Part shown: piece after piece, positions 1-8,248 of the stretch | Layout: the number at the start of each line of letters is the position of its first letter | Position numbering within the stretch: the first letter of the stretch is position 1 | Source: Chromobacterium phragmitis | Lineage (GTDB): Bacteria; Pseudomonadota; Gammaproteobacteria; Burkholderiales; Chromobacteriaceae | Length of the DNA: 64,000 nt | NCBI RefSeq assembly: GCF_003325475.1 | Contig: NZ_CP029495.1 | Coordinates: 1,674,001 to 1,738,000 of the forward strand | Direction: 5' to 3' | Made by a program: the position numbers and the translations under genes | The notes under the pieces: model-generated | The model's database searches: none | Told to the model about the DNA's origin: nothing | The model's input: only the letters and a program-made list of their open reading frames with translations

Positions 1-22
1 CTCTCCGCGCAAAGCGCCGCGC

Positions 23-47
23 AAAAAAAGCCCGGCACGGGCCGGGC
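23..47 (-). terminator. Rho-independent terminator after the GST gene
   Basis: Read on the minus strand, a 7-bp GC stem (GCCCGGC/GCCGGGC, 4-nt loop) is followed by seven T. It lies 27 bp past the stop codon of the GST gene. Confidence 0.85.
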
Positions 48-73
48 ATCGCGTCACCGCGCGGACAGTCGCT

Positions 74-685
74 TTACTTGAGCAGACCTTCCGCCTTCAG
101 CGCCTGCTGCGTCGCAGGCAGCGCGGCCACGCGCTTGAGGAAGTCCAGCAACGCCGGATAGTCGGCCAGCGAACGCTGCAGATACTGCGCCCAGGACAGG
201 CAAGTGAACAGGTAGGCATCGGCCACGCTGAACTGTCCGCCCAGCAGATAAGGCGTCTTTTCCAGTTGCGCCTGCAACAAGGCGAAGCGCGGCTGCAGCC
301 TGGACCATGCGTCGTCCTTCACTTCATCGGTCTTGCCGAAGAAAATGGGGGAGAAATTCTTGTGCACCTCGGTGGAGATGAAGTTCAGCCACTCCTGCAG
401 CCGGTAGCGCGGCAGCGTGCCGTTGGCAGGCGCCAGCTGCTTGTCCGGCGCCTGGTCGGCGACGTATTGCATGATGGCCACGCCCTCGGTCAGCAATTCG
501 CCGTTGTCCAGTTGCAAAGCCGGCACATAACCCTTGGGATTGATGGTGGAGAAGACCGCTCCGCTGGCGGTGGTGTGCGGCGTATCGCTCAGGCTGACCG
601 ATTCCGAATCGAATCGCAGGCCGCTGGCGAACAACACGATGTGGGAGGCGAGCGAGCAGGCGCCGGGGGAGTAGTACAGTTTCAT
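74..685 (-). CDS. Beta-class glutathione S-transferase
   Basis: This 203-aa cytosolic enzyme would conjugate glutathione to electrophiles. The N-terminal thioredoxin-fold domain (about residues 1-77) opens MKLYYSPGACS with Cys10, the hallmark of bacterial beta-class GSTs such as E. coli GstA. The glutathione-binding segment VPALQL is followed by the acidic LTEG turn. The C-terminal helical domain carries EWLNFISTEVHKNF, whose His108 corresponds to the second catalytic residue of the class. Length fits the family (about 200 aa). I chose the ATG at 685 because AGGAG lies about 8 nt upstream; an in-frame start 30 nt further upstream lacks this. It is a single gene with its own terminator. The physiological substrate cannot be told from sequence. 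Confidence 0.93.
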   Translation of the reverse strand: MKLYYSPGACSLASHIVLFASGLRFDSESVSLSDTPHTTASGAVFSTINPKGYVPALQLDNGELLTEGVAIMQYVADQAPDKQLAPANGTLPRYRLQEWLNFISTEVHKNFSPIFFGKTDEVKDDAWSRLQPRFALLQAQLEKTPYLLGGQFSVADAYLFTCLSWAQYLQRSLADYPALLDFLKRVAALPATQQALKAEGLLK

Positions 686-787
686 CGCAATGCTCCTGTG
701 GGAAGGATGGGACAAACCGCAACCGCGCCAGCCTGGGCCAAAATCATGCCGATTGCAACCCCCTTCCCCGCGGGTCTCGCTCTCCCT

Positions 788-1048
788 TCAACTGGATTTC
801 TTGCCGAACAGCCGCGGCCGATTGTCCGCCGGCCTGGACTTCATTTCGACATACAGCGCCTCCACCTTGGCGCGCGCCCACGGCGTGCGGCGCAGAAACG
901 CCAGGCTGGACTTGACGCTGGGATCGTTGCGGAAGCAGCGGATATCCACCCGCGCCGCCAGTCCGTCCCAGCCGTAATGCGCTTGCAGCTGTTCCAGCAT
1001 CATTTCCAGCGTAACGCCGTGGGTGGGGTTGTTGGCCTGGCCGCTCAT
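788..1048 (-). CDS. VF530 family (DUF2132) DNA-binding-like protein
   Basis: An 86-aa protein of the VF530/DUF2132 family. The family pattern is clear: NPTHGVTLEMMLEQL near the N-terminus, then a GW-containing helix, the conserved CFRNDPSVKSSLAFLR segment (about residues 39-54), and WAR..VE.LY. Known members are small dimeric helical proteins proposed to bind DNA; the role is not established. I prefer the ATG at 1048 because AGGA lies 8 nt upstream; the ATG at 1057 has AGG directly against it. The lysine-rich tail (GKKSS) is typical. Confidence 0.85.
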   Translation of the reverse strand: MSGQANNPTHGVTLEMMLEQLQAHYGWDGLAARVDIRCFRNDPSVKSSLAFLRRTPWARAKVEALYVEMKSRPADNRPRLFGKKSS

Positions 1049-1109
1049 CGAAAACATCCTGTAAAAGCAAAAGCGGCGAGTGTAAGCCGCCGCCCGCCGC
1101 CTGGCAAAA

Positions 1110-3353
1110 CTACTTGGCGGCCGTCTTTTTGCGTCCGCCCGTTCGCCGGGGCTTCTTCAGCTCCACGCCGGCGCCGGGGTCCGGGACTTCGCCCTGGGTC
1201 ACGCCCATCGCCAGCGCCACCCGCCCCAGCCGCTGCTGCTTCTCCACGCTGATCGGCCCGGCGGCGGCCAGCAGCAGCATCACCAGCTCCAGCGCCATCG
1301 CCCGCTGCTCGTCGCCGGGCAGCAGATCCCGGATGGTGGCCAGCGCGCGCTTCTCATCGTTGCGCACCAGCCAGGTCTGGCGCCGCACCGCCTGCTTGAA
1401 TTCCTCCAGCGACAGCTCCTCGCCCAGGCCGGTGTCCTGCATCACGCGGCGTATCGCGTTGAACGGCCGCACGTCGACCACGCCGTTGCCGATGGCGACA
1501 TAGATCAGCAGCCGCAGGAAGCCGTCCACCGCGCCGCCCTCGGAATAATGCTGCTCCAGCTCGCGCCGCTTCAGCCTCAGCATTTCGTCGCGCTCCCAGC
1601 CGCCGTGGTAGCCGCGCACGCGGTAGGGCCGATGCGGATGCAGCCCCACCAGCGCGGCGGTCAGCGGCGCGTCGTAGACGGCGCGGAAGGTCATTTCCTT
1701 CAGCGCGTCGCGCTGGTCGCGCCAGCCGTCCAGCCAGCTCGCGGTCCAGTCGGACACGGTCTGCTGCCATTGCCAGAACGGATTGTCGCCGGCCACCGGC
1801 TTGCGTTCCGCCCTCACCTTGTCCGCCCATTCCGCCAAGCCGGTCAGCAACGGATTGCGGCTGGAGAACCAGCGGCGCTCGAAGCGCGACGGGTGCATCT
1901 CGCGCAGCCAGTGCGCAGTTTGCGGCGTGGTACTGGCCTGCAGCCACGGCGACACGAAGCAGTCGTACAGCTGCTGGTTGATCTCGGCCACCCGCTTCAC
2001 CACCTGGAACGCGCGCTCGCCCTCGCGGCCGTCGCCCAGCGCCAGGATGTCCTCCACCTCGCGCGGCTCGAAGCGGATCACGTAGCGGCCCTGCAGGTAC
2101 TGCAGGCCGGGCATTTCCGGGTAGGTGTCGGTGATCACCGCCTCGTAAAGGCCGGGCGGCAGCACGTCGATCAGGTCCAGGGCGCTGGCCAGCTCGCTGT
2201 GCTCCTTGTTGGCGACGCCGGCGGACACGAAGATGCCGAGGTGGCCGATCTGCTCGTGCAGGCAGTAGACGATGGTCTGCTCGTTGCTGCGGATGTCGGC
2301 CACATCCTTGTACAGATCGGCGATCCAGAACAGCGCCTGCTGCGGCGGCGTGATGTTGTCGCCCCAGGACGCGAACACGATGATGGGCGAGCGGATCTGC
2401 CTCAAGTCGATGCGGGTGGCGCCGTCCTCCAGATACACCTCGCCGCGGCTCAGCCGATTGCCAACGAACAGGTTCTGGCTGATCCACTCCATCTCCTCCT
2501 TGTTGAGCAGGTAGTGGCCGCCCCACCAGCGCTCGAACTCCAGGAAGCGATGACGCTCCTTGTCGATGTTGGAATACAGGTGGTAGCCCTTTTTCCAATA
2601 GGTGTTGGCCGGGTCAAGCTGCTCGAAATTGGACACCAGGTGCGCGCCGTCGAACTGGCCATGGCCCATATCGCCGGTCAACGAGGCCAGCCAGGTGCCG
2701 CCCAGCATGCCGCCCTGGTAGCGCATCGGATTCTTGCCAGCCACGCCGGCCCAATAGGACAACGGCGAGCCGGCCAGCAAGATGGGGCCGACGTCCTGCG
2801 GCGACGACGCCGCCACCATCGCCAGCGCCCAGCCTCCCTGGCAATTGCCGATCACGAACGGTTTGCCGGCGGTGCTGGGGTGCAGCTCGCGCACCTTCTG
2901 CATGAAGGCCTTTTCCGCCCGCCACACGCACTCTATGGTCTGGCCGGGCACCGGCACTGGGAAGAACATCACGAAATAGCAGGAATGCCCTTGGCGCAGC
3001 GCGATGCCGATCTCGCTGTCCATCTTGAAGCCGCCGATGCCCGGCCCGTGTCCGGCGCGCGGGTCTATCACCACGAAGGGCCGCAATTCTGGGTCGGCCG
3101 GCGGGCAGTTGGCCGGCGGCCGGATCGCCGCCAGCGCGTAATTGACCGGCTCATCCAATTCGCGGCCGTCGACAATGATGTCGTAGTCGAATACCAGCAC
3201 CGGCGGGTTGCCGGACGCAGAATGCTCCAGATAGGTGTCGCCGCGCTCGCGCAGCACGTCGCAGAACAGCAGGCCGCGCTGAGCGGCGTCGGCCCAGTAG
3301 TCCACCCACTGCTGGCCCCACGACCACCATCCCCCCTTGTCGCTCTCCGCCAT
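1110..3353 (-). CDS. DUF3141 alpha/beta-hydrolase, PHA-synthase-like
   Basis: A 747-aa protein of the DUF3141 family, related to class III polyhydroxyalkanoate synthases. After about 90 residues comes an alpha/beta-hydrolase core: VVIDPRAGHGPGIGGFK, then the nucleophile elbow GNCQGG with Cys171. A cysteine in place of the usual lipase serine is the PhaC signature. Later segments include FASWGDNITPPQQA (the usual acid region) and HEQIGHLGIFVS (candidate catalytic His). The C-terminal third is helical and charged and ends KKPRRTGGRKKTAAK, a Lys-rich tail also seen on granule- or DNA-associated proteins. There is no signal peptide. The ATG at 3353 has GGGAG 7 nt upstream. No phaB, phasin or PHA depolymerase lies in the window, so a role in PHA metabolism is inferred only from family. 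Confidence 0.8.
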   Translation of the reverse strand: MAESDKGGWWSWGQQWVDYWADAAQRGLLFCDVLRERGDTYLEHSASGNPPVLVFDYDIIVDGRELDEPVNYALAAIRPPANCPPADPELRPFVVIDPRAGHGPGIGGFKMDSEIGIALRQGHSCYFVMFFPVPVPGQTIECVWRAEKAFMQKVRELHPSTAGKPFVIGNCQGGWALAMVAASSPQDVGPILLAGSPLSYWAGVAGKNPMRYQGGMLGGTWLASLTGDMGHGQFDGAHLVSNFEQLDPANTYWKKGYHLYSNIDKERHRFLEFERWWGGHYLLNKEEMEWISQNLFVGNRLSRGEVYLEDGATRIDLRQIRSPIIVFASWGDNITPPQQALFWIADLYKDVADIRSNEQTIVYCLHEQIGHLGIFVSAGVANKEHSELASALDLIDVLPPGLYEAVITDTYPEMPGLQYLQGRYVIRFEPREVEDILALGDGREGERAFQVVKRVAEINQQLYDCFVSPWLQASTTPQTAHWLREMHPSRFERRWFSSRNPLLTGLAEWADKVRAERKPVAGDNPFWQWQQTVSDWTASWLDGWRDQRDALKEMTFRAVYDAPLTAALVGLHPHRPYRVRGYHGGWERDEMLRLKRRELEQHYSEGGAVDGFLRLLIYVAIGNGVVDVRPFNAIRRVMQDTGLGEELSLEEFKQAVRRQTWLVRNDEKRALATIRDLLPGDEQRAMALELVMLLLAAAGPISVEKQQRLGRVALAMGVTQGEVPDPGAGVELKKPRRTGGRKKTAAK

Positions 3354-3543
3354 GCCGATCTCCCGGTTGTCAGCAGCTTTCACTGTAGCCCACGGCCGCG
3401 GCCGCAACCGCTCGATGGCAAGAGTATCAAGCAGTTATTGCAGGTTAATAGTCATAAACATATGCCCCCTTCACAGCAAAACTCGCCAGACAATTGCGTC
3501 CGATACTGCAGCCATCGATAGCTCAACGCGAAGGAAAACCGTC

Positions 3544-3996
3544 ATGACCAAGCTGCTCACCTCCCTGCTCGTCTCCGGCCTGCTTTTGGCCGGCTCCGCC
3601 GCCGTCCACGCCGAAGACGCCGCGCCCGGCATGCCCGAACACGGCGCGCGCATGATGGACCCGGCCAAACGCGACGCGATGATGGCCAAGCGCATGCAGG
3701 CGCTGCACGACAAGCTGAAAATCCAGCCGAACCAGGAGGCCGCCTGGCAAACGTTCGCCGCATCGATGAAACCGGAAAAGATGGAAAAACCGCCGATGAG
3801 CGACAAGGCGACCGCGCCGCAACGGATGGAAGACATGATGCAGCGCCAACAGGCCCACATGCAGCAGCGCCTGGACGCGCTGAAAGCCTTCTACGCCCAA
3901 CTGACGCCGGAGCAGCAGAAGATCATGGATCAAATGCATGGTCCGCGCGGCAAGGAGCCGCGCCACAAGAAGGGCGCCCCGCCGGCCAACGGCTGA
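3544..3996 (+). CDS. Periplasmic Spy/CpxP-family LTxxQ protein
   Basis: A 150-aa exported protein with a clear Sec signal peptide (Lys4, hydrophobic residues 5-18, cleavage near VHA-ED at 23/24). The mature part is Met-, Lys- and Gln-rich and helical, with two units of the Spy/CpxP type, the second holding the LTPEQQ motif. Spy and CpxP are periplasmic chaperones or stress adaptors that respond to envelope damage. The Met- and His-rich content (MPEHGARMMD, HMQQR, PRHKKG) could also bind metal. It is transcribed alone, divergent from the DUF3141 gene, with a 190-bp gap between start codons. AAGGAA lies about 8 nt before the ATG. Confidence 0.75.
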   Translation: MTKLLTSLLVSGLLLAGSAAVHAEDAAPGMPEHGARMMDPAKRDAMMAKRMQALHDKLKIQPNQEAAWQTFAASMKPEKMEKPPMSDKATAPQRMEDMMQRQQAHMQQRLDALKAFYAQLTPEQQKIMDQMHGPRGKEPRHKKGAPPANG

Positions 3997-4303
3997 TCGC
4001 GCGGCGGCCCTGCCCTCGCCGGCCGCAAGCCCGCTACGACATCTCCTACCAGCAAATGCATGTGCGCCAAGGGCAACCCGTTGCCCGGCCAGGCGGGCCT
4101 ATCCGCCTCCGCCTCGCCAATGTCATCCCCGGAAGTGAAATGGAATCCATTTCGAATGACATTAACATGCTGAAACAAAAAGGGAATTTGCCGAAATACA
4201 TTCGGTCGAATTGATATTAATACTGAAAGTACGCCCGCTACCTTTCCGGGGCAGCAATAGGAAAAACAGGGCGATCCATTCAACAACATCAAAGGAATCC
4301 GCC
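3997..4303 (+). other. Intergenic region, 307 bp, with small dyads
   Basis: No credible gene. The right half (about 4130-4290) is markedly AT-rich. It contains a perfect 7-bp dyad GAAATGG-aat-CCATTTC (4137-4153) and a smaller CCGA/TCGG dyad near 4193, both suitable as operators for the small secreted-protein gene downstream. No terminator with a T-run was seen after the Spy-like gene. Confidence 0.4.
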
Positions 4304-4492
4304 ATGCTCAGACTGATCATGCCCACGCTGGCCTTATTGCTGGCCAGCGCTTTCGCCAGCGCCCAAGACGCCAATGTCCGCCCCTTCGACAACCCGCGGG
4401 TTCCGCCCAGCGTGCCCATCTCGATGCAGGACATGAACCCGTCTCCTCCCGCGCCGGCTCCGACGCCGCAGACGACAAGCCCGCAGCAATAA
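4304..4492 (+). CDS. Small secreted proline-rich protein, function unknown
   Basis: This 62-aa product has a convincing signal peptide: MLRLIMPTLALLLASAFASAQ, cleavage near residues 20/21. The mature part of about 42 residues has no cysteine and ends in a Pro/Thr/Ser/Gln-rich, probably unstructured tail (PSPPAPAPTPQTTSPQQ). I do not recognise a family. AAGGAA lies about 8 nt upstream of the ATG. A strong Rho-independent terminator follows within 15 bp and an AT-rich promoter region precedes it, so it looks like a real monocistronic gene. Confidence 0.65.
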   Translation: MLRLIMPTLALLLASAFASAQDANVRPFDNPRVPPSVPISMQDMNPSPPAPAPTPQTTSPQQ

Positions 4493-4503
4493 TCCCCTCA
4501 ATC

Positions 4504-4528
4504 CGCCGGCCAAGCCGGCGTTTATTTT
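4504..4528 (+). terminator. Rho-independent terminator
   Basis: CGCCGGC-caa-GCCGGCG stem followed by TTTATTTT, 12 bp after the stop of the small secreted-protein gene. Confidence 0.85.
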
Positions 4529-4622
4529 GCCTGCTCCCGCGCGACAATGTCGTTGACATGGCCAAAACCGCTCGCCTGGCCTACAAACACGAGATGGACA
4601 ATCCTTCCGAACGGGACGAGCA

Positions 4623-6245
4623 ATGGGCAATCTTTCGATCAAGTGGCAAATGGTCCTGCTGGCCTGCTGCAGCTTGGCCGCCAGCCTCATCGTCGGCATC
4701 GTCGGCTATTTCAACACCGGCCACCTGTCCAACACCATAGGCCAGCTGCTGGAAGGGCAATCCTCGGTGCGCAGGCAGATGGACGCCGACATGATGCACG
4801 ACGCCATCCACGCCGATGTGCTGGCCATGCTATTGGCGGTCAAAGAGGCGGATGCCAAGCGCCAGCCCCCGCTGCAAAAGGACAATCAAGAGCATAACCA
4901 GCGTTTCCTGAAGGCGATGCGGGAAAACCAGGCCCAGTATCCATCCGGCGAAGTCAATCGCAAGCTGACGGAAATCCTGCCCATCATCCAGCGTTACACC
5001 GAAAGCGCCGCCTTCATTCTGGCCAACGCCTTTTCCCATCCCGCCGAGGCAGAACAGCGGCTATCGCCTTTCCTGCGCGATTTCGAAACGCTGGAAGACA
5101 TGATGGAGAAGGTATCTGACGCGATAGAACAGGAGTCGAAAAAGCAGAACGACCAGGCGATGAGCCAGGTCGACAACGCCGCCGTCCTGACCGTGGCGGT
5201 CGCCTTGCTCTCCGCGCTGCTGCTGGCCATCCTGTGCTACTGGGTGGGCGTGTCCCTGCTCCGCCCCGTGCAGGCCCTGCACAAAACCGCACAAGCCGTG
5301 CACCGCGACGGCAATCTGTCGCTTCGCGTCGGCATCCGCCAATCCAACGAAATCGGCACCGCCATCGCCGCCTTCGACCGCTTGCTGGACTCGCTGCACA
5401 ATGTGGTGGGGACGGTGGGCAGCACCTCGGAGTCGCTGGGCGGCTCTGTGCGGCAAATCACCGAAGTGGTGGACAAGGTGGAGCAGAACGCCTCGCTGCA
5501 GAACGCCTCGGCCAATACCGTATCCCAATCCATTTCCGAGCTGACCGATCAACTGGTGTCCGCATCCTCCGAGGCCGATGCCACGCTGCGCATCGCCGCC
5601 GAAGTGGGCCACTTTTCGCTCAAGGGCAACCAGGCGATGCAGGAAACGGTGGAAAATATCCGGCGGCTGGCGGACACGGTCAGCCAGAGCGCCCAGGAGA
5701 TCGGCGAGCTCACCGCCAACATCCGGCAGATCAACGGCATGGTCGACACCATCCGCGACATCGCCGACCAAACCAATTTGCTGGCTCTGAACGCGGCGAT
5801 TGAAGCCGCGCGCGCCGGCGAAACCGGCCGCGGCTTCGCCGTGGTGGCCGACGAGGTGCGGGCGCTGGCCGAACGCACCACCCTGGCCACCGGGGAAATC
5901 GTCGGCGTGATAGACAAGCTGCACGCCAGCGCCGACTTGGTCACCGCCAGCATGCAGGACAGCGTCAGCCGGGTGGAGCAAGGGGTCAGCCTCGCGTCCC
6001 AGGCGGGCAGCATGGTCAACCAGATCGGCGAGCAGGCTCGCAGCGCGGAACAGCGCATCCACGACATCTCGCGCATTCTGGAAGAGCAGCGCAATTCCGG
6101 ACAAAGCATCGTGGAGACCGTGCAGCAGGTTTCCTCTCTGGCCGGCACCACTTGCCATTCGGTCGGCGAGGTGCAGCAGGAACTGGAGCGGCTGACCCTG
6201 CACTTCCAAAGCCTGGATCAATCCATACAGCACATGCGGGTGTAA
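4623..6245 (+). CDS. Methyl-accepting chemotaxis protein (1)
   Basis: A 540-aa chemoreceptor that would feed CheA/CheW at the cell pole. TM1 spans about residues 8-29 and a periplasmic helical ligand domain about 30-187 (4-helix-bundle type; it includes a His-containing stretch MMHDAIHADV). TM2 spans about 188-209, HAMP about 210-262, and the long cytoplasmic hairpin follows. The signalling tip, around residues 378-400, reads DIADQTNLLALNAAIEAARAG followed by GRGFAVVADEVRALAERT, the universal MCP core. There is no C-terminal CheR-binding pentapeptide. No che genes lie nearby, so it is an orphan receptor of unknown ligand. Confidence 0.95.
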   Translation: MGNLSIKWQMVLLACCSLAASLIVGIVGYFNTGHLSNTIGQLLEGQSSVRRQMDADMMHDAIHADVLAMLLAVKEADAKRQPPLQKDNQEHNQRFLKAMRENQAQYPSGEVNRKLTEILPIIQRYTESAAFILANAFSHPAEAEQRLSPFLRDFETLEDMMEKVSDAIEQESKKQNDQAMSQVDNAAVLTVAVALLSALLLAILCYWVGVSLLRPVQALHKTAQAVHRDGNLSLRVGIRQSNEIGTAIAAFDRLLDSLHNVVGTVGSTSESLGGSVRQITEVVDKVEQNASLQNASANTVSQSISELTDQLVSASSEADATLRIAAEVGHFSLKGNQAMQETVENIRRLADTVSQSAQEIGELTANIRQINGMVDTIRDIADQTNLLALNAAIEAARAGETGRGFAVVADEVRALAERTTLATGEIVGVIDKLHASADLVTASMQDSVSRVEQGVSLASQAGSMVNQIGEQARSAEQRIHDISRILEEQRNSGQSIVETVQQVSSLAGTTCHSVGEVQQELERLTLHFQSLDQSIQHMRV

Positions 6246-6468
6246 GCGCCCCGATTCGTTACCCTCCATGCCTTCCTGAACAAGCTGAAGAAGGCGCCGG
6301 CCATCAGCCGTTGTTCCACGTGGAACGCTTCGCTCTCACGTCCGCGAGCCCAACGCTTGGCCTTCGGATGCCGGGCGCCGAGACCACTCCTGCCGCGGCC
6401 TGCAACGGCGGATCAATGGCTTCCGCAGCGGCCCCGCCATTTTTGGCAACTGGGCAAGATGAAGCGGC
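6246..6468. other. Convergent intergenic gap holding a parS-like site
   Basis: This 223-bp gap lies between convergent genes and has no T-run terminator. Its notable content is the palindrome at 6313-6326, annotated separately. Confidence 0.4.
6313..6326. other. Candidate parS (ParB/Spo0J) centromere site
   Basis: GTTCCACGTGGAAC is a perfect 14-bp palindrome. With its flanks it reads TGTTCCACGTGGAACG, which differs by one terminal base from the parS form used in Pseudomonas and in three positions from the broad bacterial consensus TGTTTCACGTGAAACA. It sits in a gap between convergent genes, where no promoter operator would be needed. ParB binding is inferred. Confidence 0.7.
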
Positions 6469-6858
6469 TTACTTGGCGCGCGGACGGCTGTCGCGGGTAT
6501 AGGCGCAAAAGCCCGGCTTGGGGCCGATCTTGGGATGGTTGCGGCAGGTATTGGGGCGGCGCTCGTAAATGGTGCAGCGCCGGGTCTGCGCATCCAGATA
6601 CAGGCAGTCGCCATTGGCGCGCTGCGCCAGCGTGAACAGGCTGTTCTTGAAATTGAAATGCTGGATCACCCGCTGTTTTTCCAGCCGCTTGGCGATGTTC
6701 TTGATCGGCTCTTCCAGCTCGAACGCGTCCACCACGCCGATGCGCACCAGATCCGGCAGCTTCACTTCCACCGGCATCGTGCAACAGGACGCCATGCAGT
6801 CGCCGCACAGGCCGTTCTTGTACTTGATCCAGGTTTCCAGGCGGTTGATGTCGGCCAC
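6469..6858 (-). CDS. YkgJ-family cysteine cluster protein
   Basis: A 129-aa cytosolic protein with the UPF0153/YkgJ pattern of conserved cysteines. The N-terminal cluster is CGDCMASCC (about residues 18-26), then a central single Cys (GDCLYLD) and a C-terminal trio in RRCTIYERRPNTCR...FCAYTR. Members are thought to bind Zn or an Fe-S cluster; the biochemical role is unknown. It is convergent with chemoreceptor 1 and 72 bp downstream of the start of the next minus-strand gene. Confidence 0.85.
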   Translation of the reverse strand: MADINRLETWIKYKNGLCGDCMASCCTMPVEVKLPDLVRIGVVDAFELEEPIKNIAKRLEKQRVIQHFNFKNSLFTLAQRANGDCLYLDAQTRRCTIYERRPNTCRNHPKIGPKPGFCAYTRDSRPRAK

Positions 6859-6930
6859 GGCTCGTCCTTAACACATTGAATACGCGAAACTTTCCCATCG
6901 CGGGAAAGCGCGCATTCTACGGACGATGGC

Positions 6931-7467
6931 TCACGCCGGCAAGATGCCCGCCAACAGCCGCCTGGCCTCGGCCGGGCTGCGCGGCGCCAGCCAAGCCGCT
7001 CCGGCATGGGCATCCCGCAAGTCCGACAGCGCCAGGCGGCGGCGGCGGCAGTAGCCGCGCCACATCCACAGCAGCAGGGAATTTCGCGAAAACAGCGCGC
7101 CGCGCAGCGTCTCGCGGTTGCCGTGCGCCAGCGCCTCCCGCCGCCAGGCCCGGCGCAGGCTGCGCCGGACGATGCGCCAGGCCAGCAGCGAGCGGGGATA
7201 GTCCAGCCAGATCACCAGCTCGGCGCGCGGCAGCAAGCGCTCCAGCGCCGACGCGTAGCTGCCTTCCGCCACCCAGCGCGGCTGAGCCGCCAGCGCCTCC
7301 ACATCGGAGGAGAACGCATCGCGCCGCGTCCAGCCCGGCCCCCAGAACCAGGCGTCCAGCTCGGCCAGCGGCGCGCCCGAGGCGGCGGCCAGCCTGGCCG
7401 CCAGCGTGCTCTTGCCGGCGCCGCTGCCGCCTACGATCAATACCCGGCCGGGCAAGGGGGCGGTCAT
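6931..7467 (-). CDS. P-loop ATPase, adenylate-kinase/FlaR-like
   Basis: This 178-aa protein has a Walker A motif GGSGAGKST at residues 13-21 and lies in the family of small kinase-like proteins often annotated as topology modulation (FlaR-type) proteins. Downstream come ELDAWFW, WVAEGSY and LVIWLDYPRSLLAWRIVRRSLRR, the usual lid and Arg-rich segment. The substrate is unknown. Its ATG overlaps the stop of the upstream SnoaL-like gene by an ATGA, so the two are probably translationally coupled. Confidence 0.8.
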   Translation of the reverse strand: MTAPLPGRVLIVGGSGAGKSTLAARLAAASGAPLAELDAWFWGPGWTRRDAFSSDVEALAAQPRWVAEGSYASALERLLPRAELVIWLDYPRSLLAWRIVRRSLRRAWRREALAHGNRETLRGALFSRNSLLLWMWRGYCRRRRLALSDLRDAHAGAAWLAPRSPAEARRLLAGILPA

Positions 7468-7817
7468 TGGTAATGCGCCGCCGCGCGCTGGATTTTCCCT
7501 GCCTCGTCCAGCCACAACACCTCGGCCGCCAGGCCGCGCGCGGCGCGGTAATGTATCGTCAGCGAATCGGCTCCGGTCAGCGTGGCCAGATGCTCGAAAC
7601 GCAGGTCCGGCAGCCGCCGCAGCGCCTCGGCCCAGTAGGCGGCCACCGCCGGCTTGCCTTGCAGCCGGCCGGACGGCTCGCCGGCCATCTCGGCGATGTA
7701 CGGCGAGCTCATTTCGAAATCGTCGCGGTAATGCGCCAGGATGCGCGCCAGATCATGGCTGTTCCAGGCGTCTATCCATTCCCGCGCCAGTGCCTCGGCG
7801 AATGACTTGTCCAGCAT
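7464..7817 (-). CDS. SnoaL/NTF2-like protein
   Basis: A 117-aa single-domain protein with the NTF2-like cone fold pattern. WIDAWNSHDLARILAHYRDDFEMSSP forms the first helices and strand, then GKPAVAAYWAEALRRLPDLRFE and the closing beta strands. The DAWNSHD start is typical of SnoaL-like polyketide-cyclase or isomerase-fold proteins of unknown substrate. It overlaps the P-loop gene by 4 bp and follows a monooxygenase-fold gene by 25 bp, so the three likely form an operon. Confidence 0.8.
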   Translation of the reverse strand: MLDKSFAEALAREWIDAWNSHDLARILAHYRDDFEMSSPYIAEMAGEPSGRLQGKPAVAAYWAEALRRLPDLRFEHLATLTGADSLTIHYRAARGLAAEVLWLDEAGKIQRAAAHYQ

Positions 7818-7842
7818 CGGCGTGACCTTTTCAGACCTGGGC

Positions 7843-8133
7843 CTAAACGGCCAGCAGCGTGGATGGATGGGCGGCGCGCCTGGCGCGCGGCAGCACCTCG
7901 GGCAGATAGATAGTCTGGATCGCGTCCAGCTTGCCGTGCGCCTCCCAGTGCGCGCGGCTTTCCCAATGCTCGACCAGCACGAACACCTTGGGATCGGCCT
8001 CGGAATGGTAGGCCTCCCACAGCAGGCAGCCGGGCTCGGCCAGGCACAGCGGCCGCATCCGCGCCAGCGCGGCGGCGATGGCCGGCGCATCGGCCTCTGT
8101 TTTCGCTTGCAGCGTCACAATCAAAGGAAACAT
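7843..8133 (-). CDS. ABM-domain (quinol monooxygenase-like) protein
   Basis: A 96-aa protein of the antibiotic-biosynthesis-monooxygenase (dimeric ferredoxin-like) fold. Features are LIVTLQAKTEADAPAIAAAL, PGCLLWEAYHSEADPKVFVLVEHW and the AHWEAH helix, close to YgiN-type quinol monooxygenases. These enzymes act without a bound cofactor on quinols; the substrate here is unknown. I chose the ATG at 8133 because GGAGG lies 5 nt upstream. An in-frame GTG at 8145 is less likely. First gene of the three-gene run with the SnoaL-like and P-loop genes. Confidence 0.82.
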   Translation of the reverse strand: MFPLIVTLQAKTEADAPAIAAALARMRPLCLAEPGCLLWEAYHSEADPKVFVLVEHWESRAHWEAHGKLDAIQTIYLPEVLPRARRAAHPSTLLAV

Positions 8134-8149
8134 CGCGCCCTCCACGCCA

Positions 8150-8245
8150 TCAGCCAGGCAAAACCGCCTCGGCTTCGATCTCGATCAAACATTCCGGCAG
8201 TTGGCCGAAATCGCAGGAAGGCGGACCATCCGCCCCCCGCCGTCC
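8150..8245 (-). pseudogene. Remnant of a RidA-family C-terminus (putative)
   Basis: In the gap between the NUDIX and ABM genes, one minus-strand frame reads CDFGQLPECLIEIEAEAVLPG and then a stop. This resembles the C-terminal strand of RidA/YjgF enamine deaminases (LPxxxLIEIEAxAV). Only about 30 codons remain, with no start, and the N-terminal about 100 residues are absent. I infer a decayed gene cut off by loss of its 5' end. The match is short, so chance similarity is possible. Confidence 0.33.
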
Positions 8246-8248
8246 ATC

